From assembly GCF_963675165.1 (NCBI RefSeq), contig NC_087386.1, positions 6,920,266 through 6,984,265 on the forward strand: a DNA stretch of 64,000 nucleotides, given 5' to 3'. Within the stretch, counting starts at the first letter, position 1; every line of letters starts with the position of its first letter. The notes under the pieces were generated by a model. That model saw only the letters and a list, made by a program, of their open reading frames with translations. It did not search any database and was not told the DNA's origin. The translations under genes were made by a program, and so were the position numbers. The stretch is from Halichondria panicea. Its lineage: Eukaryota > Porifera > Demospongiae > Suberitida > Halichondriidae. Of the stretch, positions 47,201 through 57,362 are shown in pieces.

Positions 47201-47474
47201 ACACACACTGAGGTACTGAGGTACGTATAGTGATACACCATGCACACACCTCGTTCTGCTTGGCCAAGACCAGCACAGTGTTCTTCTGTGAGTCAGTGGC
47301 CACAATGCCACTATTATCTCCCCTCTCGTAATCTCCAACTGTCGACAGCTGGAGTTCCGTACTCACCCAAAGCTCAGTTACATAGTAACGGTCACCATCT
47401 CTACGAACACGCATAAAGCGTACATCGTTCTTACCAATTCCATAGCCAGAATGGGAAACGATAGGTTTAGCCAT
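38241..47474 (-). CDS. UOX: urate oxidase (uricase), peroxisomal, 283 aa
   Basis: Oxidises urate to 5-hydroxyisourate with O2 in peroxisomes, the first step from urate to allantoin. Nine exons: 47474-47250, 44545-44483, 44410-44357, 44213-44135, 41996-41928, 39329-39218, 38938-38881, 38830-38705 and 38306-38241; total 852 nt (284 codons). The protein has the N-terminal Lys region GYGIGKNDVRFMRV (K15), DNSGIVATDSQKNTV (T60, the catalytic Thr), SPEQFAMLICSHFL, KVSIEQAPWQRI, HSHAFIS ... IRFCTV, KDVKVLKTTQSGFEG, VDFNGTW and PNIHYYVADL with the catalytic His. It ends in AKL, a PTS1 peroxisome signal. All key motifs are intact. The introns, up to 2.7 kb, carry nested mobile elements. A reading frame extending exon 1 into its intron should be ignored. 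Confidence 0.96.
39566..39802. mobile_element. foldback MITE, 237 bp, Mutator-like (copy 1)
   Basis: The ends TAGCCTCGAGACCAGCCGTT... and its reverse complement ...CTGGTCTCGAGGCTA form arms of about 70 bp. The flanks (TACCTAGCC left, TACGCTAGCC right) look like a slightly decayed target duplication. A second copy with a perfect duplication, centre inverted, is at 52827-53062. Lies in a UOX intron. Confidence 0.85.
40170..41230. repeat. dispersed repeat cluster with a 120-130 bp unit, three copies
   Basis: The unit CTGGATG...AGCACTGCRTTTACAGCA ... AGTGGCAG.TTT ... AAAGCT.CTTTGTC occurs near 40248, 40386 and 40965. Two copies are preceded by CGAGGCGCGYGTGGGCGGCC and TTTG runs (about 40168 and 40878). 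In a UOX intron. Confidence 0.7.
41118..41190. repeat. perfect 30-bp hairpin with 13-nt loop
   Basis: 41118-41147 (GTACGGGATCACTTCAGCTG...) is the exact reverse complement of 41161-41190. The loop is 41148-41160. It sits at the end of the 40170-41230 repeat cluster. Confidence 0.9.
41332..41427 (+). CDS. 31-codon zinc-ribbon-like micro-ORF
   Basis: ATG to TAG frame with KPCPQCGDEVHIRTLRCPNC: two CPxC knuckles about 14 residues apart, followed by DHVLRN. The spacing and flanking residues are typical of a treble-clef/zinc-ribbon knuckle pair. It lies on the strand opposite UOX, within an intron dense in repeats. It may be the remains of a longer transposon- or host-derived protein; expression as a peptide is unproven. 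Confidence 0.35.
   Translation: MPFSKPCPQCGDEVHIRTLRCPNCDHVLRNS
41506..41625. repeat. tandem duplication of about 56 bp
   Basis: CTGGTTTCTTT...ATCATGTCACCAGCCGAGGGTTTGCACTTTAGTGCTCTAGT occurs twice in a row. Confidence 0.85.
42243..42777. mobile_element. long foldback element, 218-bp arms
   Basis: The left arm 42243-42460 and right arm 42560-42777 are near-perfect inverted copies (outer ends CTCAGGTAGGTTAAGGACTG / CAGTCCTTAACCTACCTGAG) around a 99-bp centre. In a UOX intron. No coding content. Confidence 0.92.
42896..43970 (-). mobile_element. Mutator-like non-autonomous element, 1075 bp (copy 1)
   Basis: TIRs of about 85 bp begin TAGCCTCGATCCCAGGCCGA and end in the reverse complement. It is flanked by a perfect 10-bp duplication GCCCTCGTGC (42886-42895 and 43971-43980). 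The inside carries exon-like fragments (e.g. NSAPLGYILTDETGQFE before GTAAGG near 43500, and FNHPEVALGHCNRAAAQLAT near 43720) but no transposase. Copy 2 lies in the opposite orientation at 50563-51641. In a UOX intron. Confidence 0.9.
45019..45230. mobile_element. MITE with TAGACCAGTTGCGCATAAGC ends, 212 bp
   Basis: The terminal inverted repeats are TAGACCAGTTGCGCATAAGC and GCTTATGCGCAACTGGTCTA, with a weaker inner match around GTGACGTCA. GCTTCTAA (8 bp) occurs at 45011-45018 and 45233-45240, a near-adjacent target duplication as in hAT elements. In a UOX intron. Confidence 0.85.
45414..46110. mobile_element. TIR element with AGTGTCGAACTACCGATACC ends, 697 bp (copy A)
   Basis: Inverted terminal repeats of about 52 bp, including CTGTGCACAAAGTAACATGA; the right end mirrors them (TCATGTTACTTTGTGCACGG). 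No target duplication seen. A diverged inverted copy is at 57363-57930. In the first UOX intron. Confidence 0.85.
46462..46692. mobile_element. TACCGTA-ended MITE, 231 bp
   Basis: Ends TACCGTATAGCGCGAAATTT and its mirror AAATTTCGCGCTATACGGTA, with inner inverted segments (CGAGG, CCACGAAA). Same terminal heptamer as the elements at 53762-53913 and 57473-57669. Confidence 0.85.
46761..47144. mobile_element. hAT-like MITE with CAGGGGCATAGCCAGG ends, 384 bp
   Basis: Left end CAGGGGCATAGCCAGG, right end CCTGGCTACGCCCCTG. CAGGGGCG-type termini are characteristic of many hAT non-autonomous elements. TATAGT flanks both sides (46755-46760, 47145-47150), a possible partial duplication. In UOX intron 1. 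Confidence 0.85.
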
Positions 47475-47589
47475 CACTAGAAAAGAGATGCACTAAAAGT
47501 GCATGCATGTGTAAAGCAGTGATTGAAAATGAATAGTCCTTCTCACCTAATATTATTTGCAGGAAAGTCACAAAACTACAGACGTAGAT
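47475..47589. other. upstream region of UOX
   Basis: Short 5' flank of UOX before a mobile element insertion. No recognisable core promoter. Confidence 0.4.
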
Positions 47590-47598
47590 GGTATCATC

Positions 47599-48688
47599 AA
47601 GGGCGTATACAGAGAAGAGGGCATGCAACTCACCAGAGGAGGTTGGCCACGCGTCATCAATCATGTGACATTCCTAAGGTCTCTGCTCACGTTACCATAG
47701 ATACCGAATAACTGTAATAAAAAAGTTATGGATACTCTTGCTTTGCTGACTTGTAACACCGGACTAGCTGTGTCTGTTGTCTGGCTGGACCAAGATTAGC
47801 TAGACTATAGGGTAGAGTATAGTTTAGCAGTGCTGTATGAAGCTTGCATTGTACTGGCTGTCAAGAATCTAGTAAACACTGTATGCACTGATAACTCGCC
47901 AGAATAAAGGGGATCGGTGGGGATCGGGTTGGTTAATGAAAGTTTTATATCAAAAGAAGCCAGCGAGGCACATAAAGTTTGCCTTCAGTCTCTAATGACC
48001 GTGCAACACCGGCTAAAAGTTTACATAGAACTCATTTGTCAATTTTTGTGCCAGCTCAGCAAAAAAAGTGTTGCACGTGATCGTGTCCAACCTCCTCTGG
48101 CAACTCACTATGTACCCTACGTCTCATCCGACTTCGTATCAGAGACCGGATATGCTAAAAATAGAATCCAGTATACGGACGTGAACAAGTGGGCGGTGTT
48201 GTTTACGGAGTTATAATTATGGGCGTGTACATCAGAGCTGCCGTTGCTACTAAGCTAGCTAGCTAACAGTGCAGTATTATTTTAGAGAACTGTCATGACC
48301 AGTCCTAGTCCAGCCAGGTCCAAGACAACCCCTTTGAGCGGGAAGTTAAGTGCTGGGCGTATTGTTAAGAAGTACCAGAGACTCAGGAAGACAGGTTTAT
48401 TGTACCTAGGTTTCATCTTCTTGGAGTTGCAACTGTTGGATGGTTTGCCTTTGCCTTTGACACTGCTAGTACGAGCCATACTGCTGCTGAGAACTAGTTT
48501 TACTATGCTGCAATCGAGCTAGCTAGCTAGCTAGCTAGCACAGATATAAAAAAGACTTTGATTTACCTTGTGCGGTCAAAGGTTACGCGTGGGCGTTTTT
48601 GTGGGCAGTTCTAAAAATAGCTCAATACGAAGTCGGATGATTCTGAGAATAGGGCGAGTTGCATGCCCTCTTCTCTGTATACGCCCTT
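47599..48688. mobile_element. Mutator-like non-autonomous element, 1090 bp
   Basis: TIRs AAGGGCGTATACAGAGAAGA / TCTTCTCTGTATACGCCCTT extend about 35 bp, flanked by a perfect 9-bp duplication GGTATCATC (47590-47598 and 48689-48697). The inside holds the dispersed repeat also at 35085-35240 and a minus-strand frame with a basic start (MARTSSVKGKGKPSNS) ending at a GTACAA donor-like site. That frame could be a captured exon. It lies about 120 bp upstream of the UOX start codon. Confidence 0.88.
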
Positions 48689-48823
48689 GGTATCATCAAG
48701 AGTTTATGATAGAGGAGAGAGTATCGAACGTAGGCATACTGTACTGTGTATCAGATCATAGATAATAGAGACAGGGATTGGAAACGTTCACGTGACCCAG
48801 TACGTGCTCTATTATCTATGTGT

Positions 48824-49395
48824 ACAGCGGTTTTTTCTTGCATCTCCATGTCTAGAGCGGAAGTCACTGGTCACGTGATATTCCCAAACATTTAAGGTTG
48901 GACAACATCACGGGAGCACAAATATTGCTGAGCCAGGCAAGTTTTTTTTACATGAGTTTTCAATATAAATTTTACAGACAAAGTTATTCGTTACTAGTTA
49001 TCCAGAGAAGTCTGAAATAAGAGTGTAGCTTCTCAGTATTATATAAGGAACTGGTTGAAGTGACTGCCCCGGCCTGCCTACTCATTTTGTGTTGCTGCCA
49101 GCTGATGAGTCATCATACAGACAGTAGAATCTCTCTTAGCTCCAAACATCCAGTCCTGTGTTACTAATAGTAGCTCACAAAACTATTGGAAGTGCTTACA
49201 ATCTCAAGGATAGCTTCAGCGGTGATGCCAAAGGCTTGCAAAGGCTATTTCCAAGGTTGATTTTCTCCCAAATCATGTATTGGAAAAAAATCGGTTTAGT
49301 ATGAGGCTAGAACTTCAATCTTGTTACGTAATGGTTCACGTGACAGGTACTTCCGCTCTAGACATTGCAAATGCAAGAACTCTGAAAACCGCTGT
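48824..49395. mobile_element. TIR element, about 570 bp
   Basis: ACAGCGGTTTTTTCTTGCAT...CTAGAGCGGAAGT near 48824-48872 is mirrored by ACTTCCGCTCTAGACATTGC...AAAACCGCTG near 49350-49395. It abuts the composite element that starts at about 49400. No coding content. Confidence 0.7.
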
Positions 49396-49590
49396 ATGAT
49401 CAGATGTATGCGGAGAGTAACGTGACTTCCTGTATCTGTCACAAGCTTGGAATTTGCACACTGACCAATCCAGGCGTGGGTGATGTAATCTATCAACCCA
49501 TCCAAGTGTGGGTGATGTAATCTACTTGTAATCTATCAACCCAGAGGACGGAGGACACGATTAACCTTAGCTCTAATTAGCTAATTATCG

Positions 49591-50154
49591 CGACCTTTTA
49601 ATTACATTTTTTGAACGATTCATCTTTTCTTTCTTTATAACCTCTACATATTGGGACACACAGAACAGTACTGTAGTATAGTATGAGTGACAGGCAATTC
49701 TTGCAGGCACAGAGCAAACCATACAAATAAAGGGGTGCTAGAAGCTGAGACTGTTAGTGTCATTGATGTTCTTCATGTTGGAGACACTCTGAACTAAACA
49801 ATTCCATGTTGCAGCTTTATCACAGAGACAGGAGTGCCTGGGGTGCTTCTCACAGGCATCTTGGAGACAGGAGTGCCTGGGGTGCTCCTCATAGGGATCC
49901 TGTCTCCAGGATCAAGAGTGCTCTCACAGAGACAAGATCAGAGTGCCTGGGATGCTTCTCACAGGGATCTTAGAGATAGGAGTACTTGAGGTGCTTCTTA
50001 TAGGGGTCCTATTACCTTTAGGTCCTGACAACTTGGCCATAGGGGTACCTCCAGTAGGAGAAAAGGCTTTCTTTGCTCTAGCTCTTGTGTCCAATATGTA
50101 GAGGTTATAAAGAAAGAAAAGATGAATCGTTCAAAGAATGTAATTAAAAGGTCG
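49591..50154. mobile_element. nested foldback element inside the left arm
   Basis: CGACCTTTTAATTACATTTT... with a 60-bp arm through TTTATAACCTCTACATATTG is mirrored at 50089-50154. The equivalent right arm of the host element (near 51780) reads straight through, so this insertion came later. Inside is a minisatellite of GGAGTGCCTGGGGTGCTTCT units (about 49820-50010). Confidence 0.82.
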
Positions 50155-50235
50155 TATGGCGCGCCGTGTGTTTCAATAACAATGTCTGCATGTACATAGG
50201 CATGTCCTGGTGTGAATATACCTAGATAGCATGCA

Positions 50236-50375
50236 CGTGCAATGATCGCCTTATGCAGTGATCATGTCTGCACATGCAACCATTAATCTCTGCGTGTGCA
50301 GTGATCATGTCTGTACATGCAGTGATCATGTCTGCACATGCAACCATTAGTCTGTGCACATGCAGTGATCATGTC
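50236..50375. repeat. GTGATCATGTCTGCACATGC minisatellite
   Basis: About five irregular copies of GCAGTGATCATGTCTGCACA with ACCATTARTCTSTGC spacers, forming part of the palindrome arm. Confidence 0.75.
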
Positions 50376-50562
50376 TCCTTGTCAAAGGTTTCTTTCAAAG
50401 ATTTCACAATGACAGAGGGCATGTGATTTAAGCTGTTAGCCCTAAGACTTCGTCTGGAACTCTTATAGTCAAGAAGGAAGCTTATCTCCGTTGAAGGATG
50501 ATCACTGCACACGCAGAGACTAATGGTTGCATGTGCAGACATGATCACTGCATGTGCAGAGA

Positions 50563-51641
50563 TAGCCTCGATCCCAGGCCGAGTTTTCGCTTTTATAACG
50601 GTTAGGCGAACAACTGGGCGTGGTACTAGTTGTCTGCGCATGCGTCAAATTTTCATTGTATATTTGTGGTCGGCAAAAATATTTAATAAATCAATAATAG
50701 AAATTTGTACACAGAAAATGCACAGAGTGAGTACACAAAAGATGCACATAGGGAGCTGCTTCACAAAGGCCTGGGGAGTTGCCAGTTGTGCTGCAGCACA
50801 ATTACAGTGACCCAGGGAAACTTCAGGATGATTGAATGCCTTCAAATTACGTTTCAAAAAGATTTAGCAGGCTGCTGGACTTCTCTGATTCTAGGCCCCA
50901 ACTCGTAACTCATTGCTTGAGAAAACGTAGATTCTCTTGATGTCTCTGAGCTACCCAGCAACGCTCGAATGAGCAGGTCATACTCCAGTCCTGTGTCTGT
51001 GAGTATAGGACAATATTAAAAGAAACCAAAGACGGTTAAACCCTTACCTCAAACTGTCCAGTCTCGTCCGTTAGTATAGCCAAGAGGAGCACTGTTGGGA
51101 TAGCTGGATATTAGCCATTGCTCCTGTACAGAGAAGTAGACATTTTAAATACGTGTAGATCTATACATATTAAATTTCTCGGTTATAGTGTCATTGTCGA
51201 CGAGCTGATGATGGCAGCACCAAGTTCTCTAGCTCACACTCTTCACTTGATCCACCATATTAATGATGAAATTATAGTCTACCTACATTCTTGCCAAACA
51301 TGAACAAGACTTGATAGCATAGCCGGCCATAGGGCCCACACAAAAATATCTGACCTTAACAAGCTTGACAAAGCTTTATACCTCTTCCCTTGTTGTTCAG
51401 TCTTCAGAATAAGCTTCAGAGAAGAGAGAAGCTTCAGCTAAGAGCCATTCCAATTAATGATAAAACGGGAACTGACTTCTAGTACACGATAGTACACGAA
51501 TATAAATGTCACGAAAGTGAACGAGAATATCCATTCGTCAGAATCTGACGAACGATTGACGCATGCGCAGACAACTAGTACCAGGCCCAGTTGTTCGCCT
51601 AACCGTTATAAAAGCGAAAACTCGGCCTGGGATCGAGGCTA
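50563..51641 (+). mobile_element. Mutator-like non-autonomous element, 1079 bp (copy 2)
   Basis: Same TIRs as 42896-43970 (TAGCCTCGATCCCAGGCCGA). Its interior is inverted relative to copy 1. It is flanked by a perfect 9-bp duplication GTGCAGAGA (50554-50562 and 51642-51650), different from that of copy 1, so it inserted independently. Internal fragments match copy 1 closely. Confidence 0.92.
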
Positions 51642-51963
51642 GTGCAGAGACTAATGGTTGCATGTGCAGACATGATCACTGCATAAGGCGATCATTGCAC
51701 GTGCATGCTATCTCGGTATATTCACACCAGGACACGCCTATGTACATGCAGACATTGTTATTGAAACACACGGCGCGCCATAAGGTCGCGATAATTAGCT
51801 CGTGTCCTCCCTCCTCTGCTATCAACCCATCCAAGTGTGGGTGATGTAATCTACTTTCTTGATAGATGACATCACCCACACTTGGATTGGTCAGTGTGCA
51901 AATTCCAAGCTTGTGACAGATACAGGAAGTCACGTTACTCTCCGCATACATCTGATGTACAGT

Positions 51964-52745
51964 TAGCCTCGATCCCAGGCCGCTCTTCCTCGTTGGATGA
52001 GGCGAGTTGCTAAAAAGGGGCGTGTAATGAGCAAAAAGGGGTGTGTGCACTCAAAATGTCAGTAAAGTAAATAGTTTGTAGTATTATAGCAAACTGTGCT
52101 CTTGAGGAGACACACCAGATACACTTAGACATAGGCTATTAATCTTTTAGAGCTACTATATGCAAAGTGATGAGAAAGTGAGCTCCAAAGGGGGTGTCAG
52201 TACACTCTACAAACCATAACAGGTCTGTTCCCAAGTCCTTCAAATGCCATCTCTTCGATCACACAATACAGATAAAGATACTTGTGTTCCACTTTCTAAT
52301 ACCTAAACTGTGTCTTAGAGCACTTCAAACTAGATTACCATGTACAGTAAGAGCAGGAGAGGTACGCAAACTTTCTGGACTTCGGACAAACGTTTCATGG
52401 TGCTGCTACTACTTCACTGCATTGAGAGCTGGAAAATATGCTTTGTTCCATGCAGTTATAAACACACTTTAATTCTGTGAAACGTACATGTTATAAAATT
52501 ATTTCATATTGGAGATAGAGGTACATAAACTGACAAATCGGTGTTTTTTCACACAAATCAAGCTGAATAAAAGAAAGCTCGGCACTAACATAGTAGCTGT
52601 ACCTATCAGTAGTGCTGGGTGTATGTGTGCATGATGCCTGATTGCTTTGAATTTCTCTTTTAGGCCCCCTACGAGAAAAATAAGCAGATATAGGGATCAT
52701 TGTGTTACTGTACTTTCTTGAGCGCAACTCGCCTCCAACCAGAGG
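51964..52745. mobile_element. probable decayed TIR element
   Basis: It starts with a solo TAGCCTCGATCCCAGGCCG end, then GTTGGATGAGGCGAGTTGC (about 51992). GCGCAACTCGCCTCCAACC near 52722-52740 is the imperfect mirror of the latter. A 92-codon frame at 52194-52472 lacks family resemblance. Confidence 0.45.
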
Positions 52746-52826
52746 GTGTGATGTCACACACTGCATTTACCTAGCATCACGTGGGGCGTTGCCTATCCCT
52801 TTCTTTCGTGTATCTATGGGTAAGGC

Positions 52827-53062
52827 TAGCCTCGAGACCAGCCGTTCGTTATCTGAAAGAACGCCTGGTCAAGTTCCAATGTAGCACTCGTTCTAGCTGA
52901 GTCAGCGTTTTATAGCTCATAATGATATTCATTGGTAATACACCTTGGGCGGACCTTTGCGGGCAATTACCGGTCCAAGAAATTCCTGGACCATAGAACG
53001 AGTGCTACATTGGAACTTGACCAGGCGTTCTTTCAGATAACGAACGGCTGGTCTCGAGGCTA
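52827..53062. mobile_element. foldback MITE, 236 bp, Mutator-like (copy 2)
   Basis: Ends TAGCCTCGAGACCAGCCGTT and mirror, flanked by a perfect 9-bp duplication GGGTAAGGC (52818-52826 and 53063-53071). The centre is inverted relative to 39566-39802. Confidence 0.92.
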
Positions 53063-53761
53063 GGGTAAGGCAGGCGCGGTGCAGCTCAAGCCAGAAGAGG
53101 AGTCGCGAAGCACTTAACCTTAGCTACTAGGTCTCTATTTGCCGTTGTGTTAATTCAAAGATATAGGAGGGAAGGATTGGCAACGGAAGTGGTTCACGTG
53201 ATCATTTTACATGCGTTTCTGCAGTTTTGTAATGAAACCATCTGTGACTCGCCTGTTTTCCTGCCAGAATGCCCGCGAAAAGCAGAAAAGTCTGTTATGG
53301 TCTTCCTTTAGTGCCTCATGACCTCTCATGGTGTTACACTGATGTTGTGCTTTATTTAGAGTTAGATTATCTTGCCAGTTTGTAAAACTAAAGAAACAAA
53401 GACTTTTTACTACAAAATTTTACAAGGTTTGATCCCTTTTTAAATGGATGATCCTCCAATTTGAGCTGGAAAAGACGCCGCAATAATTTTTACCACCAGT
53501 GCAGTATATAGATGTGACATCTTGATTGTGCATGCGCGGTAAAAATATAAGCCCACTCCACGACGTGTACCGACACGTAGAGAGTGGGCTTCTAAATAAT
53601 CTGCCCTCGTGGGCTGCTTTCCAAATCTGGAGGCGAGAAAGATAGTGTATCAACTCTCTGGTATCAACTCTGAGCTAGCTAGCTAGCTATGATATAAATG
53701 GCTGACAAGATTGTGCCAACAATCTTTTAAGATAATTAACTTAACTATAATTATCTAGCTA

Positions 53762-53913
53762 TACCGTAAGACCTCGATTTAAGGCGATACTTTTAAAATA
53801 ATTACGTTTTGCGAAAGTAGAGTTTTAATGTAATTATATGGTGCTATAATTATGGGCGAAATGTCCAAGTCTCGCATATTTAGAGGGTCGCCTTAAATAG
53901 AGGTTTTACGGTA
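53762..53913. mobile_element. TACCGTA-ended MITE, 152 bp
   Basis: TACCGTAAGACCTCGATTTA...GGCG is mirrored by CGCCTTAAATAGAGGTTTTACGGTA (imperfect). Confidence 0.8.
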
Positions 53914-54109
53914 GCTAGCTAGCTGCAATGTATAAATTATATTGTGCTAGTCCTATTCTATATAATGAGCACTTGCACTTTGACCCAATGACCACAATAA
54001 TCTAGACTCCACCCTTTCCGCCTACAAAATTACTGTCACAGTGTAATTACTCTCAATATCCGGATACATGCATAATTATTGTGATGTGTGTACGTAATGT
54101 GTAAGATAA

Positions 54110-54375
54110 TTACATGCACATGCCATAAATTATAATTATTACGTATATTGACTTGATAATTGTATAACGTGTGTATACATGTTGGCATGCATGTTTTAAC
54201 GTGTATATGCATGTCAACGTGTATACGCATGTTGTATATTATGTTGACATGTATACTTTTATGTTGCATGCATATTGTAAGGTGCATAATTATGCATGTT
54301 GCATGCATATTGTAACGTGCATATATGCATGTTGACATGCATAATTATTGTAAATTGCATATGAATGCACGTGTG
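54110..54375. repeat. degenerate ATGCATGTTGACATGCATAA minisatellite
   Basis: Repeating strings of GTATACGCATGTTG, GTTGCATGCATATTGTAACG and GTTGACATGCATAATTATTG; alternating purine-pyrimidine, palindrome-rich. Open frames rich in His/Met/Ile here are artefacts. Confidence 0.75.
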
Positions 54376-54879
54376 TGTACATTGTCATAGTCATTTTGAC
54401 ACAGATAACACCCCATAGTCATAAGTGTTATAACTATAACATACTGTACACTCTGTGGATGTGAAACACTTCCGCCCACTACCAAAAGTCCTGAAACTCA
54501 TTGCAACGGATGATACGGACAGAGTATCCGGAATTCCCTATAGTATACGGAATCTACTGCATGGATACACAATAATAACAGTAACTACGTGAGTGATCGG
54601 ATAACTGAAGCTCCCAGTCCTAAGTTTTTCCACTGCTGACTGATTCTCTGCGCAGGGAGAGCCAAGAGCCAAGAGAGACGTTCATGAATGAAAGTGGAGA
54701 TGCAGAAATCATATTGAAACCTGACAAATCTAGATCTAGCTATACATGTACACTGCTGGATTAATTTTGTGATGACATTGTATGTAGCACAGCATGTATG
54801 CACACAGAATATTATATAGTCAGGCATCCATGCATGAAGATAGACTTAGTAATGGACAACTAAATGCGGTTTAGAAGAT

Positions 54880-55190
54880 TTGCTTTGCCTAGAGAGGTGG
54901 ATTCGGAATCTGTGCCAAAAGTGAGATCAACTGGGATTCGACTTCTTTTTGGAGAGAGTTTGTGAAACGACTTCCAGAAGTCCTGGGGGATTTTAGTTTG
55001 GATGTGAGAGAGTCTATATAGGAAGCAGGAGCGAGCAGCTTTGAGTGCTGCAGTGGTGTGGTTTCGGATAATTTTGTACTTGGATCAAGCTTTGTCGGTT
55101 GCAAGGTGACTGGCTTTCTTGAAGGTTTGGTGTTTCTTACGAATGAGCTTTAGCACTTCAGATGTGAGGTATAGGGGAGGTTGTTTGTAC
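54880..55190 (-). mobile_element. possible non-LTR retrotransposon (LINE) fragment
   Basis: One minus-strand frame reads HTTAALKAARSCFLYRLS, then QTKIPQDFWKSFHKLSPK. It resembles the region between endonuclease and reverse transcriptase in LINEs (KKxYFxNLxxxIKxxPKKFWKxIKSL). There are stops and a frame change upstream, so the copy is broken; no reverse-transcriptase motif was found. The adjacent 55190-55660 has short frames in several phases that I cannot assign. Confidence 0.35.
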
Positions 55191-55856
55191 GCTTTACAAG
55201 TCTTGAGGTGATGGAGTCAGACATAACAGACATAAAATGTGTATGCCAGTCATTCTAGGCCGAGTCGATTGGTGAAGATTCATCTAGAGAAAAGTTGGTT
55301 AGACTGTCATTCACTGATTTGAAGTCAGCTCTTTGGTAAAGCCACATTTTTCTTTTAGGGGTTTTAGTAGAGGGGGGGGGGGACTACATTAGTGAGAGTT
55401 AGCAGGATGCATGAGCGGTCAGATGAGGAGAGGGGTGACAGAATTGAGTAGGAGTGTGATAGACACAATCGATGGATGGAGGAGTTCACCAGCATTGAGA
55501 TGTATCCTTGGTGGAGCGAATCTAATTGAGTGGGGGGCCTCCCCTGTGACTGATGCTTGAGATGGGTCTTCAAGGGGGGAGGGGCTGAGACGAGACAATA
55601 GCGACACTAGGATGGAGAGATAGAAGAGTGTGAGTTTCATGATGTTGACAGTTTTTTCAATTTGGGTGTAGACAGCTGTTAGATTTGTTGAGCTGACGGG
55701 TTTAGACGAGCGGTAATGATCTTGAGTTCTTGTGTTCTTGTGCTGTTCTTGTGCACTTAGAGGTGTGTAAAAAAAACCTTGAGAGTCTTGGAGTTTGGGT
55801 TCTCTTTTATAAAATTGGGCGAAACTTGCATCAAAATGTAATATAGACTCGCAGAC
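55191..55856. other. unassigned, possibly more of the retroelement
   Basis: GA/CT-rich sequence with a G run at 55372-55381. No supported gene. Confidence 0.35.
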
Positions 55857-57362
55857 TTACGAGAAAACAACCATCAATAGAATCTTCCTACCAAACTTAA
55901 GATCCGTGAGGAATAAAGCAATGATATTCAATAGTAGTCGTGTACATCCAGTTCCGTACAGTGCTGCTTGTCTGAACAACGGAACACCAGTATTCTTGAA
56001 AATCAATGCTGAATATGTTGTGATGGAATTAAGTAACTGCTTAGGTTTCAAACGTGGAGTTGACTTAATATTCACTGTTATTGTGTCAAGCTCACTAACA
56101 AACTCATATTTTGGTCCACGTAAGAATTTGAGAGCAGCAATGGCTTGTTTCTTTTGCCCATGGGCGATTAGCCATCTTGGTGTTTCAGTGACAAACGGCA
56201 TAGATATTGTGAAGAGTGTCACGAATCCAATCAGTACTAGCGATGAGTCGTAGTAAGCAAAGTTATCGATTGCACTAAGACCGTACACAATGACACTGCT
56301 GACCTCATCCTTCCTCTCAGTTTGGTTGGCGATATCTTGAGAACATACACCTGGGGACATAAATGATGATTATTAATAGTAGGCCTATACGTATAAGATC
56401 TCTAATAGGATATAACTTCCTTACCATGCATGCGACATGCATATCAAACATACTTGTTATAACGAAACCTCTTCTATACCATCTGCATGCATTCACATCA
56501 AGCATACAGTCCATGTCGATGGCTTTAGCTACAACACGGCTCCATCTCCATATAATTATTATAGCTTATAACTATAGTGACTGCATGCATGATAAAAATC
56601 TATGCAGCAGCAAAAAAGCACTCCACCTATAGATATGCGGATTACAAGCTAAAGCTAAAGCTTGTAATTAAGGCTAATGTAAATTACCTTATATATATAA
56701 TTTATTATATGGTTTGTAATAGGCTAGCGTTAAGCTTAATTGCCTCACTCACTATAGCTGCTAGTGAGGCCCATTCAATCCCCACTCCACTAAGAAACCG
56801 TCCTATAAGGAGAACTACTTTGAACTGCACTGAATTACTGACAAATCGAGCATAGGTGATCATCAAGTAGCCAATAAGGTAGGGAATACCGACCAACATC
56901 AAGGCTGGCTTTCGTCCCATTCTGTCCGATATCCATTCAGCTATGGGTCCTCCAATCATGGCACCAATGGAACCCAGTGCCTAGGATGTTAATAATTATG
57001 TTATTCGAAAATTATATGATCACACTGTATGCATTGCTTCTGAATAAGTATTTAATTGCTTCAATTAAGTATATATACACATGCAGAGATGCAACGTACA
57101 CACCAGTCATGATAAATTAATGGTTATGAAATTCCCCTATTGAAAGAGGATCCGAAGCTACTATAGCTATAGTGTCAAATCAAGAGAATTAAATCAAGCT
57201 AAACCGCAGCATAGTAGCATTGCGGTTTCGCAGCTAACGGAAGTGTATGTGAAAAATGATAGTGGCGCTGGATCTCCTTTCTTTACCATGAGGGTGCTTT
57301 TCGTTTCTAATAGCAAGCTAGATACTCAGTAGATAAGAAGAGAAGTACCAATATAATTATAG

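Larger units (their letters stand above)
49400..51955. mobile_element. composite palindromic element with nested insertions, about 2.55 kb
   Basis: The outer arms (TCAGATGTATGCGGAGAGTA... at 49400 and its mirror ending 51955) include a CCAAGTGTGGGTGATGTAAT repeat and extend inward. GGCGCGCC near 50159 pairs with GGCGCGCC near 51772, and the CATGTCTGCACATGCA region of about 50200-50300 pairs with 51650-51720. The left arm is interrupted by a foldback element (49591-50154) and the centre by a Mutator-like element (50563-51641). No transposase seen. Confidence 0.8.

Noticed and set aside
50523-50857. Open frames inside Mutator-like copy 2 as an independent gene
   Set aside because: They span TIR and interior of a non-autonomous element; frames differ between the two copies.
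54036-54338. 100-codon minus-strand frame rich in His, Met, Ile
   Set aside because: Translation of the ATGCATGTTGACATG-type minisatellite.
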